Under the pieces are notes generated by a model. It saw nothing but the letters and a program-made list of their open reading frames with translations. It ran no database searches and was not told the DNA's origin. Made by a program: the position numbers and the translations under genes. Source: an uncultured Treponema sp. (GTDB taxonomy: Bacteria > Spirochaetota > Spirochaetia > Treponematales > Treponemataceae). Taken from it: a stretch of 64,000 bases of DNA. Location of the stretch: NCBI GenBank assembly GCA_946411505.1, contig CAMKEG010000001.1:248001-312000 (forward strand), written 5' to 3'. Positions 52,240 through 59,505 of this stretch are shown piece after piece. The stretch's first letter is position 1. The number at the start of each line of letters is the position of its first letter.

Positions 52240-53780
52240 AGCTTCTCCATAATTTTTTGCGCAACCTTCCAGTTGTCGCCCGCCCCCATCGTTACGAACA
52301 AGTAGCCGTTGGGATATCGCTCGCCCGCCTTTTTGGAAAGAATCTCCGCGCCAAAAGAGGCGGCGCTGTCAAAGTCCTCTTTGTAGTGAACGTCCTTGTG
52401 GAATTTGGCCGCCTCGTCGGCGAGCGTTTTTCCGGTAATCGAAAAGTCGGCGGGATTTTCGCGGGCGCTCGAATAAATCTTGTTCAAAATCACCGTGTCG
52501 GCGCTGTCAAAGGACTGCGCGAACTCTTTTAGTAAAGCCTCTGTGCGCGAGTAAGTGTGGCTCATAAAGTCTACGATGATTTTCTTTCCGCTGTAAAAGT
52601 CTTTAAAGCCCGCCAATGTCGTCTTTACCGCAGTCGGATGGTGGCCGTAGTCGTCCACAAAAACTATGTCGTCTCCAAAAGAATTTTTGGCGTGTCCCGT
52701 CACTTCGCTCCGCCTTTTTCCGCCGGAAAATTTTTCAAGGCCGCGCTTTATTTCTTCCGCATAGTCGCTTGGGTTCTTTCCGGCCTCGCGCAAAAGGCAG
52801 GCGCACAAGGCGGCCGCTCCGCAAGCGTCCAAAACCTCGTGCTTTCCGGGAACGCGCAAAAAGGCCTCGCCCAAGGCTTCCGTACAAAAATTGTTTTTTT
52901 GCTCTTTAACCTCGCGCCATTCCAAGCGCCAAGGGCCTTGCGCCTTTGTTCCGTAGGGAACTGTCTTTATGTCGGAGCGCTTTTTCAAGGCGATTTGAAC
53001 CGTCTCCACCGCTCCCTGATCGTCGGCGCAGTAGACCAAAGTTCCGCCTTGGGGCAGCTTTAAAATGTAATCGACAAAGGCCGCCTGAATGTCGGCGAAG
53101 GTCGGGTAATAGTCCTGGTGGTCGCTTTCGACGCTGGTAAGCAAAATGACGCGCGGGCAAAATGACATGAAGTGCCGCTGGTATTCGCAAGTCTCGGCCA
53201 CAAAGAATTTTTGCGCGCGGTCGCAAGCCTGAGAAGCGGCGGCCGCAGTTTCGGTCTTGCCGCAGTTCCCGGCCTTGCAAGCAGTCGCCGCGGGCGATGT
53301 GTAGACGCATTTTTTGCCGAAGGAATTGATTACGCTTCCGGCCAAAACTTGCGCGTTCAAGTCCAGCTCGGACAAAATCGTTCCCGCGATGCCGGTCGTG
53401 CTTGTCTTTCCGTGAACGCCGCAAACGCCCGCGCTAAAGGCCCGCTCGGAATACGCTCCCAAGGCCTCGGTGTACAAGGCGCAAGGAACGCCAAGCTTTT
53501 GCGCGGCAATCAAGTCCGGGTTTTGGTCCAGCTTGTAGGCGCTTGAGTAGACGACCAAGTCTATGTCTTTTGTAATGTTGGACTCGGAAAAAGGAAGCGC
53601 CTTGATTTTAAGGGATTCAAGAATCTCGTCGGTGTAAAAGCGCTCGGCAACGTCGCTTCCTGTAATCGCCGCTCCGGCGGCGAAAAAAATCTCGACAAGG
53701 GCTGCCATTCCGGTGCCCTTTATTCCCACAAAATGAACTCGATAGTTATGAAAGTCTTCTGGAAGCGATATTTTCCCCAT
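52236..53780 (-). CDS. murC: UDP-N-acetylmuramate-alanine ligase (MurC/Mpl family)
   Basis: 514 residues. Rossmann start VHFVGIKGTGMAALVEIF, ATP loop GVCGVHGKTSTTGIAGT, VAETCEYQRHFMSF and VDDYGHHPTAVKTTL identify a Mur ligase of the MurC/Mpl group, which joins L-alanine (or a peptide) to UDP-MurNAc. EYQRHF is seen in MurC and Mpl alike; MurC is preferred because it lies in a cell envelope/flagella operon. A 26-residue repeat-derived insert (53214-53297) interrupts the segment before FVAETCEY. No ribosome binding site stronger than GAG; the -10 ends six bases before the ATG. Confidence 0.85.
   Translation of the reverse strand: MGKISLPEDFHNYRVHFVGIKGTGMAALVEIFFAAGAAITGSDVAERFYTDEILESLKIKALPFSESNITKDIDLVVYSSAYKLDQNPDLIAAQKLGVPCALYTEALGAYSERAFSAGVCGVHGKTSTTGIAGTILSELDLNAQVLAGSVINSFGKKCVYTSPAATACKAGNCGKTETAAAASQACDRAQKFFVAETCEYQRHFMSFCPRVILLTSVESDHQDYYPTFADIQAAFVDYILKLPQGGTLVYCADDQGAVETVQIALKKRSDIKTVPYGTKAQGPWRLEWREVKEQKNNFCTEALGEAFLRVPGKHEVLDACGAAALCACLLREAGKNPSDYAEEIKRGLEKFSGGKRRSEVTGHAKNSFGDDIVFVDDYGHHPTAVKTTLAGFKDFYSGKKIIVDFMSHTYSRTEALLKEFAQSFDSADTVILNKIYSSARENPADFSITGKTLADEAAKFHKDVHYKEDFDSAASFGAEILSKKAGERYPNGYLFVTMGAGDNWKVAQKIMEKL
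53214..53297 (-). repeat. repeat-derived in-frame insert in murC
   Basis: On the coding strand it reads TTGCAAGGCCGGGAACTGC, a second AAACTGCGGCCGCC unit, then GCTTCTCAGGCTTGCGA. The first two match the Gld-fusion insert, the last matches the CCA-adding gene insert. It encodes ACKAGNCGKTETAAAASQAC. Confidence 0.65.
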
Positions 53781-53786
53781 AAGCTC

Positions 53787-53815
53787 ATACTATCACTTAC
53801 AGGGCAACTTTGCAA
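53787..53815 (-). promoter_or_regulatory. murC promoter, leaderless geometry
   Basis: Minus strand TTGCAA (53815-53810), 17 bp, TAGTAT (53792-53787), six bases, ATG (53780). It gives murC-yicC a promoter independent of the flagellar genes upstream. Confidence 0.55.
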
Positions 53816-53826
53816 GCGGAACAGGT

Positions 53827-54330
53827 CTAACGAGCCAATTCCAAGTAGATTTGGTCGGCAAGGCCAAAGCCCGCCTGCTTTGTAAGGCTTGTAGTGTACT
53901 CGTCGTAAAGCATGTCTTGGTACATGCTCTTGGCGAATGAATCCTTTGTGGCGGAGTGGACTGTCTTTCTCATCGAGTCGACCATCATCTTTACAAAGAA
54001 GGATTCCATTTCCATCGACTTTTCGTAGAGCTTTGAGGTCTTGTCGATTTTTTTGCCGCTGGAACGGATGGCGCCGTTTGCGGCCGCGCCTTGGGGAGCG
54101 GCGTTTTTGTCGGCGGCGCCGGTAAATGTCTTGTCAAAGCCGCTCTTAAAGTCGCCGTTAAGGCGGCCTTCGGGAATGACTTGGCTTGAAGAAATGTGGG
54201 AATAGTCCGCAGTATTTTTTTGCGCGGCCTTCAACAAGTCGGCGAATTTGTTTGACTGGTTTTTATGCAGCGCGTTTTGAATCACCGCGGAGCTTTGCGT
54301 CATTGTTCCGATTTTATCTATTCCCGTCAT
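53827..54330 (-). CDS. flgJ: flagellar rod-binding protein, FlgJ N-terminal type
   Basis: 167 residues. The helical C-terminal half (LYEKSMEMESFFVKMMVDSM, then MYQDMLYDEYTTSLTKQAGF and LADQIYLELAR) is the rod-binding domain of FlgJ, with the usual E-x-x-F-x-x-x-M-x-x-x-M pattern. No muramidase domain follows, unlike in Salmonella FlgJ. It caps the growing rod in the periplasm. AGAGGT precedes the ATG, four bases after flgG. Confidence 0.85.
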   Translation of the reverse strand: MTGIDKIGTMTQSSAVIQNALHKNQSNKFADLLKAAQKNTADYSHISSSQVIPEGRLNGDFKSGFDKTFTGAADKNAAPQGAAANGAIRSSGKKIDKTSKLYEKSMEMESFFVKMMVDSMRKTVHSATKDSFAKSMYQDMLYDEYTTSLTKQAGFGLADQIYLELAR

Positions 54331-54333
54331 TTA

Positions 54334-55128
54334 TTACCTCTTCAAGTTCGCTGCCGTGCTTAGCATGCTGTCGCTTGTCTGGACGGCCTTTGAGTTGAAC
54401 TCGTAGGCGCGCTGGGCGACAATCATCTGAACCATTTCGTTGACGACGCTGACATTTGACATTTCCAAAAACTTGTGCTTGACGATGCCCATTCCTTCCA
54501 AGCCGGGACGGTTGGCGATTGGGTCGCCGGAAGCGTTGGTGACCTTGTACAAGCTGTCGCCCAAAGCCTTAAGGCCGGCCTCGTTGGGAAAGCGGTAAAG
54601 CTCCAGCTGTCCCACTTCCGTAGGAGTTGTCTCGCCGTTAACCTTTACGGAAACGCGGCCGCCGTCGCTGATTGTCAAAGTGCGGATGTCAAAACCTTCC
54701 GGCAAGATTATTTCCGGCAAAACGCGAAGGCCTTCGCTTGTGACAAGCTGGCCGGTCATGTCAACCTTAAGGGCGCCGTCGCGGGTGTAGGCGTAAGAGC
54801 CGTCGTACTGCTGGACGCGCAAAAAGCCGTCGCCCACAATCGCAAGGTCGGTGTCAACGCCGGTGGCCTGCAAGGAGCCTTGGCTGAATATTCTTTGAGT
54901 GGCGGCAAGCTTTACGCCGGCGCCCTGCTGAATTCCAACGGGAGTAACGGTGTCTTCGGTGGCCGGAGTTCCGGCAAGCTTTAAGTTTTGGTAAATCAAG
55001 TCCTCAAACTCGGCGCGCTGCTGCTTGTAGCCGGTTGTGTTCACGTTTGAAAGGTTGTGCGAAATCGCGTCGATGTTGGCCTGCTGCCCGTTCATTCCGG
55101 TGGCCGCTGTCCACAAACTTCTTACCAT
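54334..55128 (-). CDS. flgG: flagellar distal rod protein FlgG
   Basis: 264 residues, as usual. MVRSLWTAATGMNGQQANID with ISHNLSNVNTTGYKQQRAEF is the FlgG N-terminal rod motif; GAGVKLAATQRIFSQGSLQA is the FlgG-specific region; the C-terminus EMSNVSVVNEMVQMIVAQRAYEFNSKAVQT is the conserved rod/hook end. It polymerises as the distal rod. AGGAGA precedes the ATG; 37 bases after the flgF-like gene. Confidence 0.95.
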   Translation of the reverse strand: MVRSLWTAATGMNGQQANIDAISHNLSNVNTTGYKQQRAEFEDLIYQNLKLAGTPATEDTVTPVGIQQGAGVKLAATQRIFSQGSLQATGVDTDLAIVGDGFLRVQQYDGSYAYTRDGALKVDMTGQLVTSEGLRVLPEIILPEGFDIRTLTISDGGRVSVKVNGETTPTEVGQLELYRFPNEAGLKALGDSLYKVTNASGDPIANRPGLEGMGIVKHKFLEMSNVSVVNEMVQMIVAQRAYEFNSKAVQTSDSMLSTAANLKR

Positions 55129-55165
55129 AATTTATCTCCTGCTCTTAATTCCTAAAATGTTTTCC

Positions 55166-55963
55166 TTACCTAGAACGCGCCGCGACGCGGTTCCACAAGG
55201 TAGACATCATTTGGTCTTCGCTTTGGATTGTCTTTTGGTTGGCCTCGTAGGCGCGGTTGACCTCAATCATTCTTACCATCTCGTTGACGACGTTGACGTT
55301 GGAGCTTTCGACAAATGTCTGTATGAACTGCGGCCTCTCCTCGCCCTCCGCGATGTGGGCCGGGCCAGAAATTTCGTTTTCCATGTAAAAGGAATTTCCG
55401 GCCTTCTTAAGATAGCGCTCGTTGTCAAAGCGGACCGCCAAAAAGCGGTCAACGACCTGGTTGTCCTTTGTGACAATCATTCCGTCTTCGTTGACCTTAA
55501 ACTTGTCGTCTTCCAAGCGGATGATTCCGTTTTCGCCAAGGACAGGATAGCCGTCCTTTGTCTCCAAGATTCCTTCTTTTCCGATGTAAAAATTTCCGTT
55601 GCGGGTGTAGCGGTTTCCTGTAGGAGTCTGGATTACAAAAAAGCCTTTTCCGTGCAAGGCAAAGTCCGTGGCCTTTTCCGTGTTCTTGAGGGAACCTTCG
55701 GCAAAGTCGGTGAAGTTTTCGTTGGTCTCAACGCCAAGGCCAAGCTTTCCGATTATCGGAGCCGCGTCGGCGCTTCCTTCGGGAATCGTGTAAACGCCGT
55801 CAAAGTCCTTGCGGCGCAACAAAAGCTCGCTAAAAGACTTAGAAACGGTCACGTCGCGCTTAAAGCCCGTCGTGTCGACGTTGGCCAAATTGTTTGAAAT
55901 TGCGTCCAGCCTGTTTTGCTGGGCTACCATTCCGCTGGCTCCTGTGTACCATCCACGAATCAT
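55166..55963 (-). CDS. flgF: flagellar basal-body rod protein FlgF
   Basis: 265 residues. MIRGWYTGASGMVAQQNRLD and ISNNLANVDTTGFKRDVTVS form the rod N-terminus; ESSNVNVVNEMVRMIEVNRAYEANQKTIQS the conserved end. It is shorter in the FlgG-type middle and is the first of two FlgF/FlgG-like genes, so FlgF is the likelier assignment. The ATG at 55963 has AGAGGATG before it; the frame is open to 56110. A sigma28-like promoter lies about 60 bases upstream. Confidence 0.85.
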   Translation of the reverse strand: MIRGWYTGASGMVAQQNRLDAISNNLANVDTTGFKRDVTVSKSFSELLLRRKDFDGVYTIPEGSADAAPIIGKLGLGVETNENFTDFAEGSLKNTEKATDFALHGKGFFVIQTPTGNRYTRNGNFYIGKEGILETKDGYPVLGENGIIRLEDDKFKVNEDGMIVTKDNQVVDRFLAVRFDNERYLKKAGNSFYMENEISGPAHIAEGEERPQFIQTFVESSNVNVVNEMVRMIEVNRAYEANQKTIQSEDQMMSTLWNRVAARSR

Positions 55964-56024
55964 TTTGACATCCTCTTGTAAAAAATGCGGCAAGCTTTTT
56001 GCATCAACGCCCGCCATTACTTTT

Positions 56025-56051
56025 TTATCGGAATTTTGAGGAAATTTGTTA
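56025..56051 (-). promoter_or_regulatory. sigma28 (FliA)-like promoter for flgF-flgG-flgJ
   Basis: Minus strand TAACAAAT (56051-56044), 11 bp, TCCGATAA (56032-56025). The FliA consensus is TAAAGTTT, 11 bp, GCCGATAA: seven of eight -10 bases and the exact spacing agree, the -35 half is weaker. Confidence 0.6.
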
Positions 56052-56219
56052 GAATAAAATGATTTTAACAAAAAAAAACGCTTCCTGTTGCGGCTGCGTC
56101 CGAGCGACACCGCTAGCTAGCTGTCTCGTTTCCTATGGAAACGAGGCCTCTTAAGGTATTGCTGTCGTGCTTACGCACTCCGCACGGCTCGCTACTCTCG
56201 AAGCGCAAAATGATTGCCT

Positions 56220-56278
56220 GCTCGCGTAAGCGAGCAAGTAAATAATTTCCTTGTGCAAAACGGAGGGCTTGCCCGACG
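56220..56278 (+). repeat. two-hairpin intergenic repeat, copy B
   Basis: Stem GCTCGC/GCGAGC with loop GTAA (56220-56235), 29-base linker, hairpin GGGC-TT-GCCC (56265-56274). Compared with copy A at 51249, the first stem has changed on both sides so that pairing is kept, and the second keeps its stem but changes the loop. Confidence 0.6.
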
Positions 56279-56367
56279 TAGAGTTGCCGTCGGCCGCCCC
56301 GCGCCTTCTCGCGTTTTTTCTACTGGTTCAACACTCCGAATAACTTTCCGCAAGGTTAAAAACGGGC

Positions 56368-56398
56368 AAAAAAAAGGCCTTCCTGTTCGGAAGACCTT
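56368..56398 (-). terminator. intrinsic terminator after tRNA-Lys
   Basis: Ten-bp stem with one G-T pair (56374-56383 with 56389-56398), five-base loop and a T run on the minus strand (complement of A at 56368-56375), two bases after the tRNA. Confidence 0.85.
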
Positions 56399-56399
56399 G

Positions 56400-56472
56400 T
56401 GAGCTATACTGGATTCGAACCAGTGACCCACGCCTTAAAAGGGCGTTGCTCTACCTGCTGAGCTAATAGCCC
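56400..56472 (-). tRNA. tRNA-Lys(TTT)
   Basis: 73 bases. Acceptor GGGCTAT/ATAGCTC, D-arm GCTC/GAGC, anticodon loop CTTTTAA on ACGCC/GGCGT giving TTT, T-arm ACTGG/CCAGT with TTCGAAT. CCA is not encoded. Confidence 0.97.
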
Positions 56473-56491
56473 GCGCTAAAAGCGTATATCG

Positions 56492-56521
56492 ATACTATCA
56501 TATTTTGGCGGAATGTGTCAA
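56492..56521 (-). promoter_or_regulatory. tRNA-Lys promoter
   Basis: Minus strand TTGACA (56521-56516), 18 bp, TAGTAT (56497-56492), about 20 bases before the tRNA 5' end. Confidence 0.6.
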
Positions 56522-56556
56522 GCCCTTGGCGCGTTTTTTTGCTTGCAGCGCGCGGT

Positions 56557-58080
56557 TTAGGCAAGTTCGGCGAGCGCTTCCCATTCCCCGCCCCTTTTTA
56601 TCGAATCCTCGTTGGCGGCCTTTATTCTTACAAAAATTCTTTCGCCATTCTTTGGAGCTGCGGCCTCTTGGTCCAAAAGAATCTCGCAATGGATAAAGTT
56701 GTCGGTCACGGCCCGCGAAAGCTTTTTTCCTTGGGGAACGGAGGGATTTCCGTGGACGCTTTCGGCGACGGCCTCGCGGACAAGGCCCGCAAAGGCATTG
56801 ATGTAGGCGATTTTTGCCTTGACAGAACACTCGTTTAGGGCGGCCACGCGCTCGTCCTTTATCCGCTCCGGGATTTTTGGAGTGAACGAAGCCGCCGCCG
56901 TTCCCGGCCTGGGCGAATACGGAAAGGCGTGGACGTTGACAAAGCCCGCTTCCTTTATCAATGAAAGGGTTTGGGAAAAGTCGTCGTCCGTCTCGCCCGG
57001 AAAGCCCGTAATTATGTCGCAGGCAAGGAAGGGATTTTGCTTTGCATCCTTAAGGCGGCGGCAGGCGTCCAAGACCGTTTGGCGCGAATAGGCCCGGTTC
57101 ATGCGCCTTAAAACGGCGTCGCTTCCGCTTTGAACAGAAATATGGAAGTGCGGCCTGACGCGCGGATTTTTTATTACGGCGGCAAAGCGGTCGGTGACAG
57201 TTTCCGGATAGACGCTTGAAAAGCGAATGGCGACGCTCTTTGTCCGCTCCAAAATCAGCTCCAAAAGATCCGATATGTCCAAAAAGCCGCCCTGCCATTC
57301 TCCGCGGTATTGGCCGATGTTGACGCCGGTAAGGACAACCTCGCTTTGGCCGGCGGCTTCCAAGGCCGCGATTCTTTCCAAGGCCAGGGCGGCCGGGATT
57401 GAGACGCTGCGGCCGCGCGCGAAGTGGATGGCGCAAAAGGCGCAAGAGTTGTTGCAGCCGTCCTGAATTTTAACCGACGACCTTGAGTGGGCGAAAAAAG
57501 TTTTTGGCAAGAGCGCGAAAGGCTCGATTGCCGACGCTTTTGGGGCAAGAAAGAGGCCGCCCGATTTTTGGGCTTGCGGCTCGATTTTTTTTAGGACAAG
57601 TTTGTTGGCGCCGGAGAAAAATTTCCGCAAGGCCGCCGCCAGCTGTTCCGCCGCGACATCCTGGGCTTGCGACAGTTCCCCGCCAGCGCGGCCTTGGGCC
57701 TTAAAGCTTTCCAAAAATTCCGGAACTTTTGAAAGGACGCTTTTGGCGCTTCCGGGCAAAACGGCGATTCTTTTGTCCATCTCCTGGATTTGGCCTTGGG
57801 AAAGCTCCGCGTAGCAGCCGGTGACAATCAGGGCGGCCGAAGGGAATTTTTTTAGCAAAAGATTTATCGTCCTGCGGCCCTTTTGCTCGGCCTTTCCTGT
57901 GACCGCGCAAGTGTTCAAGACGCAAAGGGCTACGGAAGAGTCCTCGGCGTCCTTTGCGGCGACGGCCTTCATTTGGACAGTCCAATTTTTTTGATGGAAA
58001 AATTCCGCCGCGCCTTCCGTCTCTATTTGGTTAAGGCGGCAGCCAAGAGTTTCAAAGTGAACGGTTTTCTTTGCGGCCAT
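56557..58080 (-). CDS. mtaB: MtaB-type tRNA methylthiotransferase (radical SAM)
   Basis: 507 residues, longer than the usual 430-450. N-terminal UPF0004 domain with LGCRLNQIETE, LNTCAVTGKAEQKGR and VTGCYAELSQ (three cluster cysteines), radical SAM domain with QDGCNNSCAFCAIHFARGRS (C-x3-C-x2-C), and a C-terminal TRAM-like part. LGCRLN and CAVT fit MtaB, which makes ms2t6A at tRNA position 37. Extra length comes from a loop (about residues 130-165) that includes a repeat-derived insert at 57645-57705. It shares one base (TAATG) with the TPR gene upstream. Confidence 0.88.
   Translation of the reverse strand: MAAKKTVHFETLGCRLNQIETEGAAEFFHQKNWTVQMKAVAAKDAEDSSVALCVLNTCAVTGKAEQKGRRTINLLLKKFPSAALIVTGCYAELSQGQIQEMDKRIAVLPGSAKSVLSKVPEFLESFKAQGRAGGELSQAQDVAAEQLAAALRKFFSGANKLVLKKIEPQAQKSGGLFLAPKASAIEPFALLPKTFFAHSRSSVKIQDGCNNSCAFCAIHFARGRSVSIPAALALERIAALEAAGQSEVVLTGVNIGQYRGEWQGGFLDISDLLELILERTKSVAIRFSSVYPETVTDRFAAVIKNPRVRPHFHISVQSGSDAVLRRMNRAYSRQTVLDACRRLKDAKQNPFLACDIITGFPGETDDDFSQTLSLIKEAGFVNVHAFPYSPRPGTAAASFTPKIPERIKDERVAALNECSVKAKIAYINAFAGLVREAVAESVHGNPSVPQGKKLSRAVTDNFIHCEILLDQEAAAPKNGERIFVRIKAANEDSIKRGGEWEALAELA
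57645..57705 (-). repeat. repeat-derived insert in mtaB
   Basis: Coding-strand GGGGAACTGTCGCAAGCCCA followed by GGATGTCGCGGC matches the CCA-adding gene insert (GGGGAAAGTTCGCAAGCCCA...CGCCGCGGC); the peptides GELSQAQDVAA and GESSQAQNAAA agree. Single copy, in a family-variable loop. Confidence 0.5.
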
Positions 58081-58718
58081 TATCTCAAATGGGCGGCGAC
58101 GCGATCCTTTCCGTTTATCGCGTCCGTCTTGAGCGGATCAAGCTTCAGGGCTTCCTCATAGGCGGCCATGGACTCGTAGTAGTTTCCGGCCATTTCGCGC
58201 GCGTAGCCCAGGCGCGTCCACCAAGAGTCGGAAAGAGGATTTTTTCGGACGGCGGCGCTCAAGGAAATGTCGGCGTGCTGGAATTTTGTCTGGCGAATGT
58301 AAATCTCGCCCATATAATAGTAGGCCGTTCCAACTCGGCTTCCAGTCCTGTCGGGAGCCAAGGAAAGGTATTCCTGAAACTGCTTTAGCGCCTCGGAGTT
58401 TTTTCCCAAAAAGTATTTGGCCTCGCCCAAAACTTCAATCAAGCGCATGTCGTAGCGGCTTTGCTTGAGGCCGTCGTAGGCTATTTGCTCGGCGCGCGCG
58501 TACTCGCGGTTTCCCACCAATGACCAGCACATAACGACATAAGAGTCAACGTGGCTTGGGTCCGCCTTGATTTCCTCGTCGCAAACCTCAATCGCTTCCT
58601 TGAACTTTCTGTTGTTGTACAAGACAAGGGCGTCGCGCTTTGCCTGCGCGAAGAGCGAGATTGAGGAAAGGGACAAAAACAAAAACGCGCAAACGCGCTT
58701 AAAAAAATTACGCTTCAT
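58080..58718 (-). CDS. exported TPR-repeat protein
   Basis: 212 residues: signal peptide (about 1-25, ending SISLFAQA), then five or so tetratricopeptide units, for example FKEAIEVCDEEIKADPSHVD, YARAEQIAYDGLKQSRYDMR and YYESMAAYEEALKLDPLKTD. Probably a periplasmic scaffold. It overlaps the bactofilin gene by 11 bases and the mtaB start by one, so the three form one transcript. Confidence 0.82.
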   Translation of the reverse strand: MKRNFFKRVCAFLFLSLSSISLFAQAKRDALVLYNNRKFKEAIEVCDEEIKADPSHVDSYVVMCWSLVGNREYARAEQIAYDGLKQSRYDMRLIEVLGEAKYFLGKNSEALKQFQEYLSLAPDRTGSRVGTAYYYMGEIYIRQTKFQHADISLSAAVRKNPLSDSWWTRLGYAREMAGNYYESMAAYEEALKLDPLKTDAINGKDRVAAHLR

Positions 58719-59079
58719 TTGACTTTACCATTGAACATCTGCCGCTAAAAAGGCTGCCCGGTTCCAGAACGACTTGGCTTGAAGTTATGTCTCCGATGAT
58801 GGAACCGCTAGCCGTAACAAAAACCAAGTCGCTGCCGCTAACGTTTCCCTTGACCGAACCTTTCACCAAAACGCGCTCGGCGGAAATGTTGGCGTTGACC
58901 ACGGCGCCGGTGTCCACGACCAAGTCGCTTTCCGCCGTAATCGTTCCGTTGACCTTTCCGCGAATCATAAAGGGCTTGGTGAAGTGTATCTTTCCGGTGA
59001 ACGAAATGTCGCTCGCCATTATCGTGTTGAAGTCAGAGTCTTCGTAGTCGATTAAATCGCAGCCTTTATTGTCGTACAT
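58708..59079 (-). CDS. bactofilin-family cytoskeletal protein
   Basis: 123 residues. After a short N-terminal tail it has the right-handed beta-helix repeat of bactofilins: FTGKIHFTKPFMIRGKVNGT, then LVVDTGAVVNANISAERVLV, KGSVKGNVSGSDLVFVTASG and IIGDITSSQVVLEPGSLFSG. The family polymerises without nucleotide and organises the cell envelope and shape. No ribosome binding site; -10 box eight bases before the ATG. Leads the bactofilin-TPR-mtaB unit. Confidence 0.9.
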   Translation of the reverse strand: MYDNKGCDLIDYEDSDFNTIMASDISFTGKIHFTKPFMIRGKVNGTITAESDLVVDTGAVVNANISAERVLVKGSVKGNVSGSDLVFVTASGSIIGDITSSQVVLEPGSLFSGRCSMVKSNEA

Positions 59080-59087
59080 ACTTTCTT

Positions 59088-59116
59088 ATTATAATGATTT
59101 TGCTTTTTTGTTGCAA
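59088..59116 (-). promoter_or_regulatory. bactofilin promoter, leaderless geometry
   Basis: Minus strand TTGCAA (59116-59111), 17 bp, TATAAT (59093-59088), eight bases, ATG (59079). The intervening AAGAAAG is a poor ribosome binding site. Confidence 0.65.
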
Positions 59117-59124
59117 GCGGCGGC

Positions 59125-59505
59125 CTATTCCTCGTAAAGCTTAAGCTCTGGGTAAAGGCCTCGGATAAAGTTAAAATGCTTGTCGCGCGTCCACAGGGGA
59201 ACGTCGTACTTCATCGCCACAAAGGCTATCATCGCGTCGACAAGGGGAACGTGTATTCCGTTGGAACGCAATGTGTTAAGGAGCATGCCGCAGCCGTCCC
59301 AGTCATAGTCGTCGCTGACAAGGTTTTCAAAAGTTTTGAACGCCTCAAGATAATCATCAGTTTCCATGTCAGACCTGGCGCCGTGAAGAAGCTCCGCCCG
59401 GACAGCTCCGCAAAGCGCGACTTGCATGGAATCGATTTTCTTCGCAAGCTCCGATTCCCTGGAACGGAAGTAATCAACCATGACGTTAGTATCCGCAAGT
59501 ATCAT
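59125..59505 (-). CDS. PIN-domain ribonuclease toxin (VapC type)
   Basis: 126 residues. ILADTNVMVDYF carries the first catalytic aspartate, VRAELLHGA the glutamate, and PLVDAMIAFVAMKYDVPLWT with RDKHFNFI the later acidic residues, the four-acid PIN signature. VapC-type toxins cleave tRNA or rRNA. It overlaps the antitoxin gene by 20 bases, the usual coupling in such pairs. Confidence 0.88.
   Translation of the reverse strand: MILADTNVMVDYFRSRESELAKKIDSMQVALCGAVRAELLHGARSDMETDDYLEAFKTFENLVSDDYDWDGCGMLLNTLRSNGIHVPLVDAMIAFVAMKYDVPLWTRDKHFNFIRGLYPELKLYEE

Larger units (their letters stand above)
55964..56399. other. 436-bp non-coding interval between flgF and tRNA-Lys
   Basis: No convincing gene. 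It holds the sigma28-like promoter (56025-56051), a perfect 9-bp dyad CTCGTTTCC/GGAAACGAG with three-base spacer (about 56124-56144), other short dyads around 56167-56190, the two-hairpin repeat copy B (56220-56278) and the tRNA-Lys terminator (56368-56398). Confidence 0.7.

Noticed and set aside
55964..56110. N-terminal extension of FlgF
   Set aside because: FlgF/FlgG proteins start at MxRxxYTGASGM; the extension crosses the sigma28-like promoter.
56192..56431. Small open frames across the two-hairpin repeats, with similar peptides in copies A and B
   Set aside because: The frames run through tRNA-Lys or hairpins, have no ribosome binding site, and the likeness of the peptides follows from the DNA repeat.
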